A stretch of 64,000 nt of DNA, from the NCBI RefSeq assembly GCF_018687715.1, contig NC_056762.1, forward strand, positions 42,874,520 through 42,938,519, written 5' to 3'. This document shows, one piece after another, positions 58,001 to 64,000 of the stretch. The position numbers and the translations under genes are program-made. Origin of the DNA: Carya illinoinensis (Eukaryota > Streptophyta > Magnoliopsida > Fagales > Juglandaceae). Within the stretch, counting starts at the first letter, position 1; every line of letters starts with the position of its first letter. The notes under the pieces were generated by a model. It was not told where the DNA came from. It worked only from the letters and a program-made list of their open reading frames with translations, and searched no databases.

Positions 58001-61000
58001 GCCCCTAATGTCTGGAATAAACATGCATCGAAAACCTACTTAATTCTCAAAGCCACCCACAAACGCACCCCCAAAAATTTTTTTTACAAAAAAAGGAATT
58101 AAAATATTTTTAAAAAAGGAAGTATCAAAATAATCATTCATCAAAAGCATTGTTATTAGTAAGAAGCAATGGAGAATTTTGATAGCAATTATAGCATGGG
58201 TAACAAATATTCTGATCACGATAGTATGCAGAACCGTCCCAAAGAGTTATTATTCTAACATAATTTAATTTTGGTGGAAAAAAAAAAAAAAAAAAGGTTC
58301 TGTAATGAATCTGTATGCAGCCAAAACTAAATAAAAACACCAGCAACAAAGAACCTGCAAAGAACAAAATGTAAACTAGAAAGTACCTCCTACACAAGTC
58401 AGGTTGTTCAGTGCAATCTACCTTTGCCAAAAGAATCCGTCCATCCAACTCCGGATCATATCTGAATAAATAAGTGCACACATGAGATTCAGGGTACCAT
58501 GGAGTGAAAACCAGGCTACTAGATCAATGTCATGGATGAGATGACAGTATTATAAGCAAAGTTCATCAAAAATATAGGAACAATATAAGCTGAAAAGTGA
58601 AAAACCTTTCCCTTATAGCTTTAGCTGCCTTTTCCCATGCCGGTTTCTGAATAGAAAGAAGTAAAATGAGGCAGGCAACCATTGAAGACATCAATTAAAT
58701 AGGGAGAGCAATAACAAGATAAATTAATCAAATCTGACAAGCAAACAATTGACAAACTACAAATTTCTATTACGCAAGTGAGAATTTTACCGAGAATTAC
58801 GAGAGGGGAGAGCATTGGTTACAACATACAATTGATATTTTACAATTTTCTTGTTTCACAATTCCCACGGATGTTCAACATATTACTACATCCCAATTGC
58901 ACATACAATGATGCAAAACATGTGTCCAGAGTGATTGACATGGAAAATGAAAGCAAAACAAGCTTCTTGGAGGAAATTTTAGGTGAAAGTGCTCCAGTTA
59001 GGTGGTACAACTGCCAACAATCCACCAAGACAGACGCATCTCAACTAGTATTTGCTGTAACTGGTATATGATCATGCATTCTCCATTGCTTGTTCTCTTT
59101 CAATGCTGACATAAGAAACCACAAATTTCAAGAAAGAGATATGGTTGTTTTATGTTCCTATAGAGGAAGGAGATGGATAACATGGTCTATTAAGATCTAG
59201 CTAGTTTTTTTTTTTTATAAGTGTCTATTAAGAACTAGCTAGTTGGGGGAGTTGAATAACATTAGGTCCCTCAATTCTAGTTATTCTTTTCCTTAGGCTC
59301 ATGAGCTACAAACTATATATTTGGTGACAGAAAAGATATTTCTGAGGCAACACAGCCCTCTATAAGCACCGCTGTAACATAGGATGCAAAAATGGGTGAA
59401 TTATTACTCCTAATTGGATGTAAGTCACTTAGCAAGCATGGGCCCACTATCATCTTTTGATCATCAAAACCATAGGATTTCCAGTAAAACAAATACTTAA
59501 GGGTCCAAACCTTCGAAAAGGCAGCATTAATGGGGTTCTAAATTCTCTACTATTACACGGCAGCAATTGTTAATTAAGCACCACTGAAGTAATCACAACT
59601 TTTCAAGATAATAGCTGAGAAATTGAAGTATGATACCAGGCGATTGCTCCAGTAGCACCAAGGAGCGTAGAAATTGACAACCAAAATTGGATACCTGCAA
59701 TTCATAGTTGGTACAAGGAGATTCTACAAAAATCAGAAAATTAAAAAGAAAATTAATTACAGGTCTGAAACTCATAGTTGAACCACTTACACATGAGTAT
59801 ATGTATCAAAACTCTGAGCTGTTAGTGGAACAGAGCCTTCAACAGGTTCTTCATCAACTTCATCCCCATGCTTAATGTGATGTGAAATTGTTCCCGAGTG
59901 AAACTCAGCACCAGTGGGTCTTAAATGGGGATCTATAGAGAACTTGCGAATTGTTTTTGTTATATTCAACCTGTTCTGAAAGTAAAGCTCACAGAATCAG
60001 ACCGATTATACCATATTAAGAAAATAAAAATAAATAAATAAATAAAAAGACACAAGAAGGAGCAATTTGGAGAGGAACAGATGGCTAAATTCCTTTAGAG
60101 AATTAATCAATACCTAAAAAGAGGCTAAAGGGCAACTGAGTCCTAAAGAGTGTAATGTAACCTGAGGAAAGAGGAAATATATAGAAGGGCAGACCCTGAA
60201 TAAAGAAGTTAGAACGAAGTATACATGATATTGAGATCTCAACACTGTCACAGCCACACAAAAAGGAATTTTCCATTGAAGATAGATTTTAAGGTGCAAA
60301 CCAGCTTAGAGCATTCACATTGGGTACCGCATATCTCCTTTATCCCTATAATTTAGGGAAAGTTTTAGGGTTTTGAACAAAAACTTCCCTCCATCCCGAT
60401 CCCTAAAATGGGGATGAAATTTAAGGATGCTACAAAGGTTCCCCTTATGGACCCATTGTACATCCCCAAATCTTATTTTTCGTTCCTGTCCTGCGTCTCT
60501 TCTATTTCGACAGTTGGATGCCCAACAAATTCTCCTCTGTTCCAACCACCCGAAAACAGAGCATGCCACCCAATGAAACTCAACAAACCACCAGATCCAC
60601 CATGGACTGAAGCCGCAACCTTGGGTCAACTCAGATCTGCCGTCACCAACCTCGCGTCAGCCCAATTCCACCACCGGCAGCTTCAATTTTCAGTGGGTAA
60701 TAAATGGTTGATGAGGGAGAGAAAATCGAGACCTATGGACTTGAGGTAGAGTATTTTCTCTCTAAACTGGGAACGGCAAAGGTTGTGTTCATGGGGAACT
60801 AGTCGAATGAGGGGTGATATGAGGGAGTTTAAGCAGAAGAGAGAGAGTTTCATTGAGAGAAAAAAAATTGGGAAGCGGATCTTTCTTGGGCGAGGAAGTG
60901 AAGCAAAATTTTGAATACCGTTCCGGTGACCATTTTGGTTAGGTACTGGAACGAGATATTTCAGTACCGGTATCGTTTTGGTGTACTGTTTTGGGATTAA

Positions 61001-63691
61001 TTATATATTATATATAAATATTTATATGTATGTATAAACTAACAACTGATAGAGTAAATACATATATATATATAAGTGTATATCATGTATATGTGTATAT
61101 ATATAGAAGAACTGAAAATTTATCAAATGAATATATGTTGAAAAAATCACAAACTCGAGTAGAGACACAAAAAAATAAATAAATAAATAAATAAATAAAA
61201 GAATAGATAAATTATCAAAAATAATGATATTTAAAAAAAAAGAAGAATGAGGTGACATATTTAAAGTCATAAAAAAATTAAAATTCTATAAATACATTTT
61301 ATATTTTAGAATTAATTAAATACAAATTAGATTTAAAATTTATAAAAACGTCATCTAAATACAAAAAAATTACAAAAAAAGTCCAAAACATAATGGAGAC
61401 TGAAACGCCCAATTCCGGCCGAAATGGCCAGAATATGACCAGAATTGACGAAACGGGACCGGAATGATCAGAATTTGAAGCGAAATAAAACGGGGTGGTA
61501 GAGTGTACCGGACACTACACTGGAACGGGCCGGAACGAAAACCAATACCTTGAAGTGAAGCCAAGTCATAGTAGGGAGAATGGAAACGAGATTTCGGGTG
61601 GAAAGAAGAGGAAGTGGAGGAGGAATTGGAGGTGGTGAAGAGGAAATGGATAGTTTGTTGGTGCATTGTCTGGGCACTACATGGCTGACAGTGTGAGCAA
61701 AGGATAAGGGCATAAGGATTTTGAGTAACACGATTTTAGAAGATTATTATGTCGGCAATCATATAAGTATTTATAACATTAATAGAATAGAATGTGATAT
61801 TTGAAAATAAGACAAAAAAAGTGAGTAGTTAAGTTTGTAAATGGAAGTGAGAAAAAAGAAATAAAAAAATAATGGAGAAATATTATTTTAATAGAAAAGA
61901 GAAAGAATAGGGAATGAGATGTAGAAGGTTTTTGAAAGGTGAAGAAATTTTAGGGAATGTGGTTTTTAGTTAAATTATAGGGAATTTTATGGAGAATGGG
62001 ATGAGAATGCTCTTTTGCAATCTTAGTACCATATTTTGGTTCAAGTTAGCCAGTGTAGGATATCACTGGACTATTAGCCAAAGTAGTGCATTATGACTAG
62101 ACTACCTAAGCATGCTAAACTATAACTAATATGAGAATTCCTTAGAACCGGTTCGGCTGGTTTTGGCCAAATAACAGCTTGCCAATCACATAGTTACACA
62201 TATGACTTCCACCACATTTATCCTAAACCAGCAAACATCAGAAAACCAACAAAATCTTCTGCACGATTTCAGTGTATTACACCTCGCACCCCCCTTCGTC
62301 GAATCTCATCACATAGGAACTCCCCACAAATCGCACCCCCTTTGTCGAAGCTCAACCCAAAGGAAATCCCCACGAATCAGGCGTCAGCTCCCTTTAGAAC
62401 CCCTCTTCGTCGAAGCTCATAACAGAAAATTACGAAAATTGTATGGCAAGGATAGGAACTGAAACGGAAAATAAATGAAGGAAAAATAAATTGTTGAGAA
62501 AACTCCATCAATTGGAATCGAATTGGCAATGACTTTCCGATCAAGAATAATAATAAGAAAAAGAAGAGGAGGAGGAGGAGGACGAAGAAAATGATTGAAA
62601 GGATAAGAACTAGTACTAACAAATTATAGGATGCAAAATCTCTAACGACTCAATTGATCCTATGCATACGACAAACTCCAGCATGCTCATAACAGAAAAT
62701 TATGAAAATTGTAAGGCAAGGGTAGGAACCCACACGAAATTGTTGAGAGCTGAAGGAAAAATAAATGCAGTAAAGGAAGAAAGAAAAAGAGGTATTTCCA
62801 GATAAATGTCAAAAAGTGCGAAACCAAGTAAATATTTACGGCTCTACACCTTATTAAAGGCGAATTTCTCGAACTTCTAATTACCAGAACAAGAAACGAA
62901 AATCCCATTTCGAAGGAATGAAAGGAAGAAAGGAATTCGACCAGAGAGGCACTTTATGAGCTGCATCGGCGTCGGATTAAGGGCGGTGCACAGAGAGCAG
63001 CAAGGAAGAGAATGGCAGAGGGCGGTGCAAATGAGAAAGGGGCTAGCAACACATATGACCTTGATTCTCTGTGGTGGAGTATATTTCTCTTATAGTGTTT
63101 TTTCTTTCGTGGCTTGAGTTGAATGGAGGGCTGTTTTTGTGGGATTTACAGCTGGACCACTCGGAAGCGGTTCTCAAATAATATCTACTGCAAAGAGCGC
63201 AAAGCCCTTCCTATAAAAACTCTCCTCAAATTGCCTCAACTTTCAAAGTCATTATGAATTGTGGTTTTGAGTACCAATTGGTGACTATCAACATATAATG
63301 CCCCTAAATAACACTATTCTTGTACGAAAACTAATTATTTCCTCCAGTTTCTAATTTTTTTCCTTAGTGAAGGAAGAAAATGTTTGTTCCTTTTTTATGA
63401 AAGCTTTTTTTTGTTTTTTTTTTTTTTTAATATAGTAAAGCAATATGCACCAGCCGAGGTATAAAAGCATGTATAAAAGAACAAAGTTAAACAAGGTAGT
63501 AGATTATAAAATAAGAGTGATAACAACATCTTGCTTAAATAAATTGTTTGAAAAAATAAAAAATTATCTAACTGTAAATAAAGTTTCATTTACAGAAGTA
63601 ATCGATGAAATGAATTGAATAATAGAAACTTACTGTTCCCAAGATATCACTCACGTCTACTGATGCAAATTCACATGAAAGGGCAGGAAAA
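55025..63691 (-). CDS. Protein disulfide isomerase-like 5-4 type (thioredoxin plus ERGIC/Erv41-Erv46 domains), 5' end outside window
   Basis: Twelve exons on the minus strand: 63691-63634, 59975-59791, 59694-59637, 58646-58606, 58461-58387, 57604-57548, 56944-56878, 56787-56641, 56340-56119, 55528-55376, 55286-55209 and 55102-55025. They join in phase to 405 visible residues plus stop; the first exons (the start of the ERGIC_N domain with the first membrane span) lie beyond 64000. Order: end of ERGIC_N (FPALSCEFASVDVSDILGT, NRLNITKTIRKFSIDPHL), thioredoxin fold (YPILVVNFYAPWCYWSNRL ... LLAKVDCTEQPDLCRRNHIQGYP), and the COPII-coated ERV luminal domain (GGCRIEGHVRVKR ... SAHSGAHSFD ... SFGRKIAPR) with the second membrane span near VCAIIGGVFTVAGILDS. 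The active site is CYWS, so only one Cys remains. It probably cycles between ER and Golgi. A 3.66-kb intron (59976-63633) is full of repeats. Confidence 0.95.
57950..57988. mobile_element. Possible 13-bp oligo-T micro-insert with imperfect duplication
   Basis: AAGACCTATGAA at 57950-57961 and AAGACCAATGAA at 57977-57988 differ by one base. After the left copy come TT, then C, a run of eight T and AGGT. It resembles the insert at 20248, but the duplication is short and imperfect. Confidence 0.4.
59185..59242. mobile_element. 18-bp T12ATAAGT micro-insert with 20-bp duplication
   Basis: GTCTATTAAGATCTAGCTAG at 59185-59204 recurs at 59223-59242 with one mismatch (T to A). Between are twelve T and ATAAGT, the same insert as at 54818 apart from T-run length. 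It lies in an intron of the PDIL5-4 type gene. Confidence 0.82.
60308..62012. mobile_element. Inverted-repeat DNA element in the PDIL5-4 intron
   Basis: The left end is GAGCATTCACATTGGGTACC and the complement of the right end is GAGCATTCTCATCCCATTCTC. Inner words also mirror: CCCTATAATTTAGGGAAAG on the left against AATTATAGGGAATTTT on the right. No clear target duplication was found (TTA left, TTT right). The 1.7-kb length is partly due to a nested repeat at 60912-61555. Short frames inside look non-coding. Confidence 0.6.
60912..61555. mobile_element. Nested inverted-repeat element
   Basis: TTGAATACCGTTCCGGTGACC near the left and the complement of the right end (TTCAAGGTATTGGTTTTCGTTCCGG) share TTCCGG-centred words. 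An AT-rich centre of about 400 bp separates GC-richer ends with GGAACGGGCCGGAACG. I infer a degenerate DNA element. Confidence 0.45.
62013..63633. repeat. Intron remainder with local duplications
   Basis: A block beginning GCTCATAACAGAAAATTA at 62415-62459 recurs at 62685-62729, 270 bp away, followed in both cases by GAAGGAAAAATAAAT. Upstream, a phrase like CCCCCTTCGTCGAATCTCA recurs three times at 62287-62420. A short plus-strand ATG frame at 63012 gives only about 27 residues and is not called. Confidence 0.55.
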
Positions 63692-63879
63692 CTACAAGAC
63701 AATTGAGGAGAAATGAGTAAACCAAATTAATGAGACATGCATGCATGCAAGCACAGAAGTTCCCCATACTAGTAGACATCATTAGGAGACGAAACTAAGA
63801 CGGACATATAACATGGCTGGAAATGTTGTAGGCAAACATCATGAAACTTAAATCTATTACAAGCTTAACTAACTGGAAC

Positions 63880-64000
63880 CTTAGGTTCTGCTTGGTAAGT
63901 GGGATCAAAATTTTGAGTTTAAGATGAAATATTAAAATATTATATTTTAATATTATTATTGTTTTGGGATTTGAAAAAGTTAAGAAAAAGTTGAATTATT
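63880..64000. repeat. MITE-like AT-rich repeat, cut by the window end
   Basis: GGTTCTGCTTGGTAAGTGG starts a copy of the family seen at 26405, 51230 and 52596, with TTTTAATATTATTATTGTTTTGGGATTTGAAAAAGTT. This is the best-preserved copy in the window, and its right end is not included. Confidence 0.55.

Overview
This is nuclear DNA of a woody eudicot. Every functional gene has GT-AG introns and a typical plant product, and the spaces between genes hold plant retrotransposons, hAT-type and other short inverted-repeat elements, and long TA and CT microsatellites. A decayed 2S albumin gene resembling the walnut/pecan seed albumins, plus a short AT-rich repeat family I associate with Fagales, point to Fagales and probably Juglandaceae. 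That placement is inference; no marker sequence proves it.

Layout. 1-7026: repeats, then a full-length but decayed Ty1/copia element on the minus strand with both LTRs, PBS and PPT. 7824-8157 (-): 2S albumin pseudogene. 8670-9158: a 489-bp hAT-like element with an exact 8-bp target duplication. 10631-18285: a transposon-like tract with a broken FAR1/FRS (MULE-derived) gene (+), a broken GRF zinc-finger gene (-) and four different tandem-repeat blocks. 18830-21552 (+): translation factor eIF1 with a leader intron. 24076-24702 (+): an 80-residue single-repeat R3 MYB of the CAPRICE/ETC type, framed by two CT microsatellites. 28596-31119 (+): THI1/THI4 thiazole synthase. 32211-34651 (+): a COBRA-like GPI-anchored protein (COBL7 group). 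36144-50731 (-): a TBC RabGAP of 449 residues in 11 exons, swollen by transposons. 53311-54374 (+): an early nodulin-like phytocyanin. 55025-63691 (-): a PDIL5-4 type thioredoxin/Erv41-Erv46 fusion, with its 5' end outside the window.

Exon structures were built by hand from reading frame, splice consensus and remembered family conservation. In each complete gene the exon phases add up to one open frame. The genes are unrelated housekeeping or developmental genes, not a cluster or pathway.

The most interesting signal is mobile-element behaviour. Intron 6 of the RabGAP holds a three-level nest (copia fragment inside L1 inside hAT-like element), and target duplications identify the outer two layers. 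Intron 5 holds a 5'-truncated L1 with an 18-bp duplication. Across the window at least four, possibly six, tiny inserts (13-35 bp) consist of little more than an oligo-T run plus a few bases such as ATAAGT or GATAATC, each flanked by a 12-20 bp direct repeat. They look like target-primed L1 insertions that stopped after copying almost nothing but the tail.
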